Shown here piece by piece: positions 1-12,090 of a stretch of DNA of 64,000 nucleotides; within the stretch, counting starts at the first letter, position 1; each line of letters opens with the position of its first letter. Both the position numbers and the translations under genes were made by a program. This DNA is from Bicyclus anynana (Eukaryota; Arthropoda; Insecta; Lepidoptera; Nymphalidae): positions 10,174,226-10,238,225 of the forward strand of contig NC_069090.1 of assembly GCF_947172395.1 (NCBI RefSeq). The letters are read 5' to 3'. The notes under the pieces were generated by a model. The model had not been told where the DNA came from and made no database searches. It saw nothing but the letters and a program-made list of their open reading frames with translations.

Positions 1-84
1 TTTTTTTTGTTTTTAACCATAAAATTAAAAGGAACAGTCAATTTTTTTCAGGCGGTACGAAGTTAAAGCGGTTCAGCTACTTTA

Positions 85-249
85 AGAGTTTGTTTATTTG
101 CGTTAACGCGCTAATTTCAGGAACTACTGGTCCGATTTGAATAATTCTTTCAGTGTTACATAGCCCATTTATCGGGGAAGGCTGTATATATTCCCCGTAT
201 ACTTCCGGGAACAGGAACCACTCCGGTGAAACCTCGCGGCGTCAGCTAG
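85..249 (+). mobile_element. Helitron-like non-autonomous element, 5' part degraded
   Basis: The sequence resembles the better-preserved copies at 43469-43661 and 48564-48735. It shares the block around the words for 'aactactggtccgatttga', the 'gttacatagcccatttatc' block, and the terminus GCGGCGTCAGCTAG followed by T. The CTAG end at an A/T target is the Helitron 3' hallmark. The 5' TC end is not recognisable. Confidence 0.6.
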
Positions 250-675
250 TCTATCTACGAATAAATACGAGTAAGCTAAGCTAATATAACTTTATTTACA
301 AATCAAATAGCCTGTCGCTATTTGAATGTGATCGCTTTCACACTTCTATTGATTCTTGTGCTTAAAATCTTTGTGTTTGTTTTTCTGACCAAGAACTACT
401 TTAATTTTCAATATACCATTCACAATAGCAATCATACTTATTATCTTCAATCCAGATGCTATTGACCTTTGCCTAGATTTTGTTCAGTGTTCACATTTAT
501 CGTTTGCAATCGTCTCAATCATATCGAATTGAATCTTGAGCATTAACTCGTAAATGGATTGTATGATTTGAAGTGTGATTATCAAAAACTACGTAGGTAG
601 ATAAAAACTTATTCGAGATTTGATCGTTGTCAGTAGCAATTTATTAGATGTACCACCTCGTATATCATTAAATAC

Positions 676-1546
676 GTAAAGTGGTAGAAAACTGGGAAGG
701 AGGTTTTCCTCTTGGTGGAAAGCGGATGTGCAACCTTAGATACGCCGATGATACTGTCCTCATTACAACGTCAGTGGAAGACATGGAAAATCTTTTACAA
801 AAACTAGAAGCAGAAAGTCGAGAGTTGGGCTTGAGTATAATCAAAAACAAGACAAAGCTTATGATAGTTGACAGAGCGGGCAAATTACTTAATACCAACA
901 TCATACCATCAGTAGAAATCGTGGAGGATTTTGTTTATCTTGGATCTCAGATTTGCAGTGATGGCAGCTGTATGCCAGAAATAAAGAGACGCATTGCGAT
1001 GGCGAAAAGTGCCATGACCCGACTGAACAAAATCTGGAAGAATAGAGGCATATCAAACAACACCAAGAGTCGCCTTGTCCGTGCCTTAATATTCTCGATT
1101 TTTATGTATGGAGTAGAAACTTGGACCATAAAAGCAAGAGAAAGGCTTAGGATAGACGCGTTCGAGATGTGGTGCTGGAGGCGCATGTTAAGAATACCTT
1201 GGACAGCCAAGCGCACAAACGTGTCTATTCTATCGCAGCTCGGAATCAAGGTTAGGCTTTCCTCCTTTAGTTACTACCACATACTGGGGTATTTCGGGCA
1301 CATTATACGGCGTGGTGACTGCAATTTAGAGAAATTAATAATAACAGGCATCACTGACGGGGAAAGACCGAGGGGCCGCTCACCAACACGATGGGCTGAC
1401 CAGCTGAAGGAGAATACAGGGACGAAGTTCTACACTATAGCAGCGATGGCCACCAACAGAAGCCGATGGAAGGCGTGGACCCGCAGGAGGCTGGGATCTT
1501 ACCAGGACCATGATCTTCAGTAATGAAGCAACGACTATAGAGAGAG
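676..1546 (+). mobile_element. 5'-truncated non-LTR retrotransposon (LINE) insertion with 14-bp target-site duplication
   Basis: The insertion is bracketed by a perfect 14-bp direct repeat, ATATCATTAAATAC, at 662-675 and 1547-1560, which is the expected target-site duplication. The left junction falls inside the reverse-transcriptase coding sequence. The right junction comes 23 bp after the stop codon and has no long poly(A). This is the normal outcome of incomplete target-primed reverse transcription. The intact frame and perfect duplication suggest a fairly recent event. The clade is uncertain; the C-terminal architecture is RTE-like. Confidence 0.8.
681..1523 (+). pseudogene. C-terminal fragment of a LINE reverse transcriptase
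   Basis: This is a 280-codon open frame with no in-frame stop before 1521-1523. Near its start it carries the RT catalytic box LRYADDTVLI (about residues 19-28). The thumb region follows (FVYLGSQI), then the C-terminal RTE-like blocks: GVETWTIKA, EMWCWRRMLRIPW, FGHIIRRGD and PRGRSPTRWADQL. A full RT would have several hundred more residues upstream, including an endonuclease domain, so this is a truncated copy that cannot be autonomous. It lies inside the duplication-flanked insertion 676-1546. The Met at 681 is probably internal, not a native start. Confidence 0.8.
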
Positions 1547-1560
1547 ATATCATTAAATAC

Positions 1561-3505
1561 TAAATATACAGTAACAATTTAAGTACTCGTGACAATGAAG
1601 TTTGTCTAAGATCTCAAAATATTCTTGCCGTGAGGCCTTCTAAAGTTTGTAATAAATGACGGTACTATATCGTTACATCTTTGATGTTGTAACGACTTGT
1701 TAAGAGACGGAATGAAAGTGATAAAAGAAGAATATGTTAAAACTGCAAGTGAAAGAACACAAGAGGATAGGAAGGCCAAAGAGGTAGTGGGAGTGTGTGA
1801 AAGAAGATATTATGACTGTAAAGTAGGAAATGAGTTGACATAACACGATAGAATAAATAGATTGCACTTAAGTGTGATAAGGATAAGGAGGTAATAATGA
1901 ATGTTGCATTTTTGAAATGAAAGCAATAAAAATTGATGGTGAGATCTTTATATTATTACTTGTCATATAAGCTACAATGGTCTAGATATAGTTGTTAAAT
2001 GAATCATGTACGGAATAGTGAGTGTTCTACCACGTACAACCTACACATGATATATCAGCTTTGTCTGTATTTGTCTCAAATTTCGTCACCGAGGGCGGTC
2101 AAGGCACGCATTCACAACAATAAAACAAGACACTTTACTAGGTATGAATTTTTGTGTGCCACAAATTCGTGGAATAAATTAAATAAGTACAGCAAAAGGC
2201 GTATTGTTTCAAACAAATACCATTTGTCAAAATAACGACCGCCGTGATTCAAAAGCATGCAAAACGTCACTTCGGCCCAATACCATAAACAATGTTACTA
2301 ATTCTGTTGTTACAACCTACTTTAACTTAATTAAATTGACAGGATTAAATATAACAAGCCGTCCTTTTCAATATTTAGTCATAATAGTATTATAGGACTC
2401 AAAGGTGATTATAAAAATATGAAAAGTAATGTCAAACAAAGGTTATGATTCACAACACTTGTCAGGACAACTTAATCAACAAATCAAACTGTAACCGAAA
2501 TACCACCCTAGAATGGCAGAGAATGACCTTGAGTGGAGTCACGTACTTGTGAACGATGTGTGTAGGGTTAAAGGTACCTTTTTACTGATATCAAACACTC
2601 CCCTTTTCCACTCAAGTCACTCTCCCCGCCTATCCCAAGTAACCCATAAAGAATTACACAACAAGAGATGTGGACGGCTCGAACGCCACGAGCACACTGA
2701 AGCCAACACGAGATCGAGCGACGTCATATCCGTCACAGACTACTATTTCCAACACTAAACGGCGATAACAATAGTTTTATGTACAACAGCCATTTCTACA
2801 CTAACATGTATTGTCGTGATCCATAATCAATCAGATACTAAAATAGGATCAGTCGGGCTTTGTACCGTAAATCTTTACAATTACCGTAATATTGTAGTCG
2901 AGTATAAAGTAGGCAAGGCACTCGCAGTTTCATAAACTTGTCCAACTAAAATGCCCCCGGCACATCTACCAAATGTTTATGCATATAAATTACCAATAAA
3001 GATAATTGTAGGGTTTTCATAGATAATCTCTAAATTATGATTTAGTTACCAACAATTCTAATTGATATAATCGCAGGTGGTCTTGATTTTGGCTAGCTCA
3101 TGATCGTGATGATGATGTTATTCTACACAACATATTTTGAGTTGAAAAATTATTTAAAAAAAAAATATATAATTATTTTGCGATACGAAATGATATTTAA
3201 TGGTAACCAAAATGTAATGTTATATCCACGGTCTCAGCATTGTCAAGTTGTAAACTTTCTGTAGAGAGGTATTAATATTCTTTCTGTATTAGAAATGGAA
3301 CAAATAATTCTTGTGGACATCTTTCTAGTAACATACATCTTGCCTTCTCTGTCGAAGAAGAGTTAAAAATACAAATATATAGGTACTCCACCTACTAGTT
3401 TAATCACGTTGAATCACAGAATAATCACACCTGCTTACACATATAAGAATTTACATCAAATCAATAACCCCATTTTTCGTATTTTGTAAAACCCGTTGTT
3501 AACAA
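1561..3505. other. AT-rich sequence without a recognised gene
   Basis: Short open frames at 1999-2235 and 2513-2758 show no domain, signal peptide or splice context that I trust. The stretch 1720-1840 is purine-rich and could be an old LINE 3' end, but I cannot demonstrate it. Confidence 0.5.
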
Positions 3506-3895
3506 AAATAGCAATATCAACTGGTAAATGTCATCTACCTGTTCTATGATATCGACGACGGGTTGTCATTAGGTACCGGATAGCTAAGCTATAACTTTAA
3601 TCTCAATATTGACCAGTTAGCGTTAAATAAATTGTGAATATGAAATCACGTGACTTGAGAATTACTAACAATAGCTGGTTAGTAAATTTCGTATATGTCC
3701 ACTAACAAACGTCAAAGTTAGTGAATTGGTCTTTATTATCAACCTATTAAAATAAACATCAACTCAATTAAGAAATGTCTACCATATGATATTCACTAGT
3801 AGGCACTGGATGGCATTTGTTACATAGAATGTCAACTGCGAATATTATGTCATGCATACGTCAAAGATAGTGAATTAGCCTGCTGGACAATTAAG
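3506..3895 (+). repeat. Unclassified interspersed repeat, two diverged tandem units
   Basis: Two diverged units follow one another, with a boundary near 3730. Each contains an AAATGTC...ATGATAT block, a GG(A/T)ACTGGAT- or GGTACCGGAT-like block, and a CGTCAAAG(T/A)TAGTGAATT block near its end (about 3709 and 3860). A third copy lies in inverse orientation at 27003-27190. I do not recognise the family. Confidence 0.5.
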
Positions 3896-4435
3896 CACTG
3901 TCACGTAAGAAAGCCCTCTTGGAGTAAATCTTGACGTTATACGAGTACCTAAATGTAAAATGGTTTTCAAGCCCATAGGTACCTGTTACGTACAAACTTA
4001 TCAACGGAAAAGTGCAAAAAATATGACGAATCGAACTTTTACAACGACCATTCCCACGGTGTTATTTTTTTTTATCGAAAACTGAAGTTCCGCAGTTGGG
4101 TAATCGCTTGGATTTCATTTTCATGGATTACAAAATTGTTAAGGCACCTACTTGTACTTAGTTAACAGTTTTAACTCTAATGATCAATCTAATTTTACAC
4201 GAAATAACATATTAAGTAATATTACTGACCCACTTGGCAGTGTGAAATTTTTTAAATGTAGGTACAAATGCCTAGTTCTTGCTCAAACATTTCTAATTGT
4301 TCCTACTTCTTTGAAAAATACTTTACAATGTTTTGCATATCTTGTAAATCCTAACAAAAAGCAAAAACGAAACATAAAAGCTTATGTAGTGGTATATATA
4401 TTATGTGATGTGTAAAATAATAAGTAACAAAAAAA

Positions 4436-4745
4436 AGCCGTGATAGCCCAGTGGATAATATGACCTCTGCCTCCGATTCCGGAGGATGTGGGTTTGAATC
4501 CGGTCCGGGGCATGCACCTCCAACTTTGTAGTTGTGTGCATTTTATAAAATTCAATATCACGTGTCTCAAAACGGTGAAGGAAAACACCGTGAGGAAATC
4601 TGCATACCAGAGAATTCTCTTAATTCTCTGCATGTGTGAAGTCTGCCAATCCGCATTGGGCCAGCGTGGTGGACTATTGGCCTAACCCCTCTCATTCTGA
4701 GAGGAGTCTCGAGCTCAACAGTGAGCCGAATATGGGTAATGATGA
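4436..4745 (+). mobile_element. tRNA-derived SINE, family 1, full length
   Basis: The 5' head is tRNA-like. The A-box-like TAGCCCAGTGG is at about 4445, and the B-box-like GGGTTTGAATCC is at about 4490. The body contains the CAAACGGTGAAGGAAAAC-type block, TCTGCCAATCCGCATTGGGCC and GAGCCGAATATGGGT. The element ends in a short TGATGA-type tail. The same order recurs at 12091, 27494, 29302, 38720 and 45188, so it is an interspersed pol III retroposon. Confidence 0.85.
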
Positions 4746-5261
4746 CATATACCTACATATAATAGTTGAATACAACTGTTAAAATAAATAATTGAAGTAC
4801 TCGTAACTGTAAGCAAAGTACTCATACAAAAGACATCAACGCGACAATTATATTTTTTGTCAATAACTTTTTTGAATTATAAAAAAATTTTCGAAGATTG
4901 TGTTTGATCTATCACTTTTGTAATTTGTAACAGAGAAAGTGCTCTGTTTGTAAAGAATATTTCTTCCAAGCGGTTTTTGTTATTTTAGTTGCAGTTCGTT
5001 GATTCAGCACAGATTTTTTAGTATTATTGTAAAAACAAACAAACAGCGCCGAAGCGTTTTGTAGTTTTTGAAGATTCCAAATGAGCGACAATTTTGCTTA
5101 TTTGTAATCTTCTAAAATCACATGAAACATCTAAAGTTAGAAATAATATCCAAAACAAAAAAACACCACTTATAGACATAATATCACAAGGGTCGTGACT
5201 CGTAAATCATTGGTGGTCCTACAATACCTCAGATGATCGCAAAAACGAAACTACGATTAAA

Positions 5262-5530
5262 AAACTGGCCAAGCGCGTGTCGGGTCATGGTCAGTGTAGG
5301 GTTCCGTAGATTAAATTAGCTCTTTAAATCCCTTATAATGTACGATAATACAGCGATACCCCATACTATGTGACAAACGAGTAAAAGTAATTTATTCCTT
5401 GTAAATATTTTTCAAGATTTTATTTTACGACTTTGTCAACATTTTTCATGTACATACTCATGCTAAATTACAGCTTTCTAGTAGTAATAATCTCTGAGCT
5501 AAACCGCGGACGGACATGTTGACTACGGAA
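5262..5530 (+). repeat. Probable lepidopteran interspersed repeat
   Basis: The region opens with GGCCAAGCGCGTGTCGGG followed by AGGGTTCCGTAG, which I recognise as a common lepidopteran repeat head. The remainder, up to CTAAACCGCGGACGGAC at about 5500, has no coding potential. Boundaries are approximate. Confidence 0.45.
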
Positions 5531-6109
5531 TCCAAAAAACAATGTAGTAACTCATGTTTTGAATCATAAGTACATCGAGATACATAATTAACAGGCTGAA
5601 TTTATTTTACGTACGTACATATGAAATAGAATATCTTTTGGTCTTCGTAATCAGCATAAGAGCTCGCCGCATAGCTTATGTTAAGTGGCACTTGGCAGTA
5701 TATTTACGAATTAGCATTGTAACACCAGCGCACCATTTATATGCACAGACAAGCCCAAATTCATTGGACACATTGACAGTACGGTATATCACGCACCGAT
5801 CATATTTCTGCATTACGTAAACAATATTTCTACATTCCGTACAAATAATTAATTCTACACACACCTTACTAATTAGTAGTTAATAAAAATTAATGCATTC
5901 TATTCCATTAAAAAAAGGTTTGTGAAATAATATGTGTGTATGTCACTGGTTAATAATCTGCACGGTTATTATGTAACTTAGTGTACCTTTCAAGTAATCA
6001 GTCACTACATCGTTTTCCATCGTATTTTTGTCTTTGCAATCATCGAACATTGTGTTTTAAACTAACATAAACTTTTTTAGAATTTAAATTATCGTGAGTG
6101 TTATTCATA

Positions 6110-6280
6110 TTAATTGATATAAAACACGGCTAAAACTCACGTGATATTAGGTCGGAGTATGCCCGACTATTTTCGAACCCATACGGGGCCCTTAGTCATG
6201 AGCTGGTTCTTGCATCGCGGCACGATCCAAACACGTAATCTAATATCACGTGAGTTTTAGCCGTGTTTTATATCAATTAA
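6110..6280. mobile_element. MITE-like palindromic element with perfect 41-bp terminal inverted repeats
   Basis: The left arm 6110-6150 and right arm 6240-6280 are exact reverse complements over 41 bp. Each contains the E-box-like word CACGTGA and an ACACGGCTAAAACTCACGTG core. The 89-bp centre is non-coding. Perfect arms indicate a young, non-autonomous foldback or MITE. No clear target duplication is visible. Confidence 0.75.
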
Positions 6281-6958
6281 CATAAACTTGATTCTTAATT
6301 CGTTTAATGAGGATCATGTTGATTAAGCATTAATTAAGGGGTGTCAAAAGTTAATTGTTACATTATATTAGAGCTTAGATTTAAGACTTATGTAGAGGCA
6401 GGTAGAGATGTGAAAGCGTAAAGTACCTAGTGAAGACAATATTTTATCAAAGGTGAAGGTGAAGATAATATTTTAGAAACATTCATATTACATATTTCGT
6501 TTCATCGTTTCTGAAATTATAAAGCACAGCAAAGCAGATATATTATGGGTTTAAATCCAAATAACAAATTGTTGGCTTTTTCATTAATTCATATTTTTTG
6601 AATTATAAAAGTTTCACCTGCCTAAAAAACAAAGAAACACGCATTGTTGCGTAGAACATAGGAAATTCCCCACTGGATATCTTTAGCTTATTTACCCTAG
6701 CGATATTTATAAAAACAAAACGTCATAATGAAACTGCAACTGTCTTGAAAAATTATAACCAAATATGAGCCATACACATACTCTGAGGGTTCCGTCGACT
6801 CTCCAAACAGATTCGGAAAATCAGTACAAGTGTTATTCATCATTATCATATTACATTAACAGCCTACTTCAGGGACATCTCTCCTTAAAGAAGAGTAGAT
6901 ATGGATATAATACGAAATTCTTTAGTTTCCAAAAGACGTTTTTTTTTTAAATTGTAGA

Positions 6959-7135
6959 GTTGTTTGGCTGGTGGGAGGATTCGGCCGTGGCAAAAGATTT
7001 CAAATGATGTCGTGTAAAAACCGAAAGGGGTGTGGATTTTCATCCTACTCCTAACAAGTTAACCAGGTTCCATTTTAGATTGCATCATCGCTTACCGTCA
7101 GGGGAGATTGTAGTTAGGCTAACCTGTAAATAATT
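6959..7135 (+). mobile_element. tRNA-derived SINE, family 2, 5'-truncated
   Basis: It begins inside the body at TTTGGCTGGTGGGAGG and continues through ACCGAAAGGGGTGTGG and ATTGCATCATCGCTTACCGTC to AGATTGTAGTTAGGCTAAC. This matches the 3' half of the full copy at 13864-14190 (opposite strand). The tRNA head is missing. Confidence 0.8.
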
Positions 7136-9171
7136 TAAAAAAAAATGTCAATATGAAATTTTTAGAGTTTCCTCAAGTAGTTTTTGTAGAATACAATTTT
7201 TAAATAAGTAAAAATTGATAAAATTGTACCTACAGTTAAAATTCATACGGTACTCTAAGACTAGGTAGGTACATATACAACTACAACCAACTACAACCGC
7301 ACCAAGTGATGAAATAACATTCAAGCGAAAATCAGTCCGTTGTTTTACCGGTGTAGTAATTAATTCAAGAATACAAGTCAGAACCGCGCCCTTGAACACT
7401 GGCCCTTTATACCTAAAGAAGTACAATGCCAACAACAACTCAGTCGATATGCTATTTACAATTATCCAATAAACCGATACCGGTTCGGAATTGTGATGGG
7501 AGGTTTAATTCATTCGCCAAACATTCAATGATCCGTTTTATAGTTCGGCTGCTCTATATGGAAAATTAAAAATGCTTTAATTAAAATTACTGGGAGTGCT
7601 TCTGGTCTTTAAGCTCTTCTTCGGCTATTACTGATATGGGAGCTCTTTTGATATTGCTTCAATTTGTTGGTTATAAGGAAAAACAAGTACCTGCTGTGTA
7701 TGTTTATCTTTTTTTCTCCTACAAGTTAACTCTTGACTGCAATTCCGTCTTTCGTAGACTTCATGAGTTTTAAACTTCACCCACAAATATACACAGAGGC
7801 ACAATTATCCGCCCACTTTAATATGACGCGAGTATATTAAAGTGACCGGTACTATATAAATATAGTAACGGTCTATATCATAAAAGTAAATATTTTCATA
7901 TTTAAGATCAAGGATAGGACTATGCATTTTGTAAACGAATCCGTAACACCTCGTGACTAGTAAGTAGGTAAATAAGAAATTTTATTTCACCTCTAGGTCC
8001 AACTTTACATTTTAAGATATGTTCGTGTATGCCCCATTATAAGCATATCGAATTCCGTATCCGCATTTCGACCTTTATAGATATTTAGGAACTTCTTAGA
8101 ATTTCAGTAAATATTAAAGCTGGGTTGTCAATCAAGTGTACTTACCTACAAGTCGAGTAACTTCGTGGCTCAGAAAGTAGTTCCTACTCGATCCTACTCG
8201 TACCTTATTATACAGTATCATCAGTGTACTGAGACATCGGAATAAAAACGCGAAGATATGGAGAATGCGAGAACTGTTTACTCTCATACTATGTAGTAAT
8301 TTATTTATTACGTACACTAACAACATACATATAGAGACATGCACAAGTAGCTAAAGTTAATAAATAGCTCACATTCACCTATACGTACATCTATGACAAG
8401 TGCACACAACACTCACCACATAAAATGTAAACAATCAAGTTGTACCTAAACAAAACAAGGAACAATAATATATTACTCACTATGACAAAGAACTCACCGA
8501 TCATCTATATGTGATGTGGTGAATTCTTTCTAATTTTTTAAACAAGATAAGAATTGCAAAATATGCCGACGTCGAGATAGTTGATTATATTTATATAAAC
8601 GCATGTACGAGCAATGGGGGCTTGGTCTCCAAATATATTCAAATCATATTTCGTCGAAATTCTTATATTATACATCAATCTTAATCAAACAATGTATTAC
8701 GTAATAACATATGTTACGAGTAACTATCAATTAAATACAAATAAATAACTATAAATAAAATTAATCAAATAACAAGTTATTGAATTAATTTGATAAATGT
8801 AGTTCACATACAAGTATAGCTCCGGGCGGTGTTCACTGAGTTCGAGTAAGTAAAGATATCAAGTTTAATACAACCTACTATGTAGTATGTATTCATTTAA
8901 CTGAACGTAATGTTGCCAGATGTCTTAATGTCCTATTCAGGAGTGTCGTTGCAAGTCCGGGATAACTATGGACTGCTTGTTTACTATATTCGATAATTTT
9001 ATCTGGGAATACGAACATAAAATGCATTTAATAGGACATTATAAAAAATGTACACGTTGTTTAAAAAATGTCTAATATGAAAGGGGAAAATGATAATAAA
9101 ATTGCAAAAATCAAATCATCTGGGCATTATTTATAATGCTTTCACTGAAATGGGACCATTAAAACCAAATT
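7136..9171. other. Gene-free AT-rich stretch with a small hairpin
   Basis: No open frame here has recognisable domains. A short perfect inverted repeat, CACTTTAATAT / ATATTAAAGTG, lies at 7814-7844. Nothing else structured is evident. Confidence 0.5.
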
Positions 9172-9488
9172 ATGTTGTTAAATGAAAGCATATTGTATGT
9201 AAAAATAAAGGACCGAGTAAGCAACAAAACAATAAGGAAAAGAACACAACTGACGGATATAATAAAAAGGATCCGATCCTTAAAAAGGAAATGGGCTGAG
9301 TATATCTGCAGATTGGAGAACGATAGATGGACCAAAAGGGTGACGCAATGGGTAATATCTCCTTTTCTGACTTCCTGGAGATGGAGAGACGTCTTGTCAC
9401 ATACGAGTGGACCGGTCTGGATGCGTACAACCCGAAACAGAAAAATATTGAATGATTTGGGGGAGGCCTACGCCGTACAGGCGACTTA
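9172..9488 (+). pseudogene. C-terminal remnant of an RTE-like LINE reverse transcriptase
   Basis: The open frame contains blocks typical of the RTE-type RT C-terminus, in order: KDRVSNKTIRKRTQLTDIIK, LKRKWAEYICRLENDRWTKR, a degraded SWRWRDVLSH (family form: RPRMRWRDDL) and GPVWMRTTRNRKILNDLGEAY. Several positions are degraded and there is no upstream polymerase domain, so it is a dead 5'-truncated copy. It belongs to a different subfamily from 676-1546. Confidence 0.7.
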
Positions 9489-10082
9489 TATATACGTACT
9501 ATATAGCTGTAACTTGCTTGATTTGGCTAGCTAGCTTACCATTATCTTATAATTATGGGTATGATACAACTTTAAATTATACAACTCCGAAGTAGCAAGC
9601 AATATCTTTACAATTTAAATTTTATTCGGCGATCTTTGGCAATGAATTCAAATGATCGACAGCGAAACTGCAATAAGTATCGGACGTTGTTTATTGAAAA
9701 TGTAGCCTTTAATATTCGTTCCGGCCGTATAAAGCAGGATGTAATGGGTGTAATCAATGACATTAAGCACCTACATAGCTTTTTTTTAAATATCACTGAG
9801 TGTTAATGCATAAAACTTCTTTTAGTCATTACTTTAAAGGCTGTTTTACTTATAAAATAAATTGGATTAAATAATTATCGAGATTATTATCGACTAGCGG
9901 ATAACTTTTTGTCCTTATATCCGATCGTGATAAATCAAAGCCTTGATGTTGTTCAATGTGTCTAGTTTACTGTATTTTCACCGACAACATTATACTCAAG
10001 ATAGTACATCGCTGCTCCATGACATAAATAGATATAGTAGTAGCAGATACCCTGGACGACCTCTGTCTAAAGCTCTGCTATT

Positions 10083-10330
10083 AGTTATCATCATTATCAA
10101 CCGATAGACATCCACTGTTAGACATAGTCCTCTTTCATGGACCACACCCGTCTCGAGCCGCCAGCATCCAGCGGCTCCCTGCAACCCACTTAATATCCTC
10201 GGTCAACCCAGTGGGGGGTCGCCCAACACTGCAATTCCGGTGCGGGGTCGCCATTCCAGCACCTTGGGAACCATCGTCTATCGGCTCATCGAACTATGTG
10301 GCTGCCCATTGCCACTTCAGCTTCACGACT
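10083..10330 (-). mobile_element. RTE-like LINE 3' end fragment
   Basis: Read on the minus strand, this has the block order of the copies at 23104-23345 and 39309-39540. A CTTCAGC...CATCGAACTATGTGG region is followed by GGAATGGCGACCCC, the WTDDI(K/V)RVAGSRWM-type coding tail, and a degraded ATCATCATTATC-type microsatellite tail on the plus strand at 10083. No full reverse transcriptase is present. Confidence 0.65.
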
Positions 10331-10379
10331 GCTATTATAATACATTAATAGATAATAATCAATAAGTTAGTGCATTTAT

Positions 10380-10640
10380 ATCTATATAAAAAAAAATAGA
10401 TCTTCGATATGTATTTACGCCCATAACTTTCAAACGACTGCTCCTGATTCTTGGTTTTATATACTAGTTATTGTTAGTACAAGGTTTGTGTAATATAAAA
10501 ATTACAAAGAAAAAAGTACAACCCTTTTATACTCCTATACAAACGATTCGTAATTATACGTAAAAGAGGGGTAGGGTAAGGGTAGGGTGGGGGTAGGGAA
10601 GAAGTAGTACTTTATATAAATAGATACATTTCAGCGTTTA
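10380..10640 (+). repeat. Helitron-like element remnant with G-rich tract
   Basis: It starts CTATATAAAAA, continues as a low-complexity body, and contains the tract 10567-10603, which has at least six runs of three or more G separated by TA-type spacers. A related G-rich tract sits at 19722-19743 inside a Helitron-like copy that retains its CTAG end, so this stretch is probably a diverged member lacking the terminus. Confidence 0.4.
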
Positions 10641-11638
10641 CATATATTTATTAAACCAAGTACCGACTTAGTAGGTATATTTCATGATTTCACACTTTTT
10701 GTTTCGTTCATTTGAACAAAACAATTAAACATTTTTTTGTTCTCAGCCGCTGATATTAGTATTAGATACCGCCTACGTCGTGCATAGTGACACGCGCCTT
10801 TCACACTTGACTCTTTTAGAAGGCGATTGACATTCCAACAAAGTCTGCGTATCAAGTTCAAGTTGCAATCAGGTATAGTCACATTGGACTGAGAGCCTGC
10901 GATAGCGAGACATACCTCATTTGATAAAGGCTGAAACTTTGTGAGCCTAATACTTCTACAATAGGTAAATATTTAAGCAATTATGGTGTTCAAACTGTTG
11001 CGGCTTTAGGAAATAGCAGATTTCAAGGGTTCAAACCTCAGAATATAGAACGCTTTAGCAATAGAAGGACCTAGGGGGCGGGGCCCGCGTATTTTCATAC
11101 ATGAAGACTTATGTGTTTGTATTATAAGAAAATAGACTGTATGTAACCGTTATTAAGGCATATTTTCTTATAATAAACTTGCACTGTTTCCTTGCACTAA
11201 ATAAGTTAATATCTAAAATTGTAGCATTTGTACATTTAATTTTTTAATGAAATAAAACATTAAATACTTTCCTGAATAATTAGTGATTCACTACGATCAT
11301 ATTCGATACGAGTGTAACTCGCGGGGCTAAACCCATTATAACTCGGTTTCTATAGCGCCCTCGTCTTACGGCTCGTGCCCTAACAATACCACGTATACAA
11401 TGGGTCTTTTTAGCCTTGTATGACAATCTACTATAGGTATATCTGGCCACGCAGGCTCTCATTACTACACAGCTACTCGTGTTAGCTGCTGATAAAGTAA
11501 AAGTTGATACTGAAAGCTGAACACTGTCGCTATTCGCCGGATCAACGGACATTCACTTCCTGCGTGATGTAAGTAAAAAACCTGAAATGTGTAACTCATA
11601 TCAGTTTTTAAATTAAAACAATTGTCTGTATAGTTTTT

Positions 11639-12015
11639 AACCGACTTCAAAAAAAGGAGGAGGTTATTAATTCGACGCGTATGTATTTTTTATGTTTGTA
11701 GTAGTAAAAAATATTACCGATTTCTATGAAAATTAAATGCTAGGACACACTAAAAACAGAAAAATGAAATATTTTTAACAAAAAATTTAACTGACTTCAA
11801 AATCAAAATTAAAAAGCGAAAAATAACATCGTATGTGCTACTTTCTGATTACTTTAAAGGCGGTGCATGCATTAACTAAAGGCGATTAAATCATTAACTT
11901 TAAGATTTAAAGACAGTTCTATGCCGTGGTTCTTTCAGAAACGGCTTTAATTAATACGTCACTGGCTTTGCACCATCTTCAAAGTGATCAGAACGTAGCA
12001 CATACGATGTTATTA
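11639..12015. mobile_element. Foldback MITE-like element
   Basis: It begins with ACCGACTTCAAAAAAAGGAGG. An internal foldback follows: the left arm from about 11772 (AACTGACTTCAAAATC, ACATCGTATGTGCTAC, GGCGGTGC) pairs with the right arm near 11965-12015 (TTGCACCATCTTCAAAG, GTAGCACATACGATGTTA). The same architecture recurs at 15172-15748 and partly at 17555. Confidence 0.6.
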
Positions 12016-12090
12016 TTATGTATGTATTATGATGAATTGTGTTCGCATCATTAAATGAAATAATTAAATAAGTAAACTAAGTAATTAGAA

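Noticed and set aside
1999..2235. 78-codon open frame with a NSWNKLNK segment, faintly like the end of a LINE reverse transcriptase
   Set aside because: The resemblance is too short and there is no second conserved block or repeat boundary.
4445..4505. Possible genuine tRNA gene
   Set aside because: A- and B-box-like words are present, but there is no complete cloverleaf and the sequence continues into a SINE body repeated elsewhere.
10567..10603. Telomere-like GGGTAGGG array
   Set aside because: The insect telomere unit is TTAGG. The tract lies inside a dispersed element and is interrupted, so a telomere relic is not supported.
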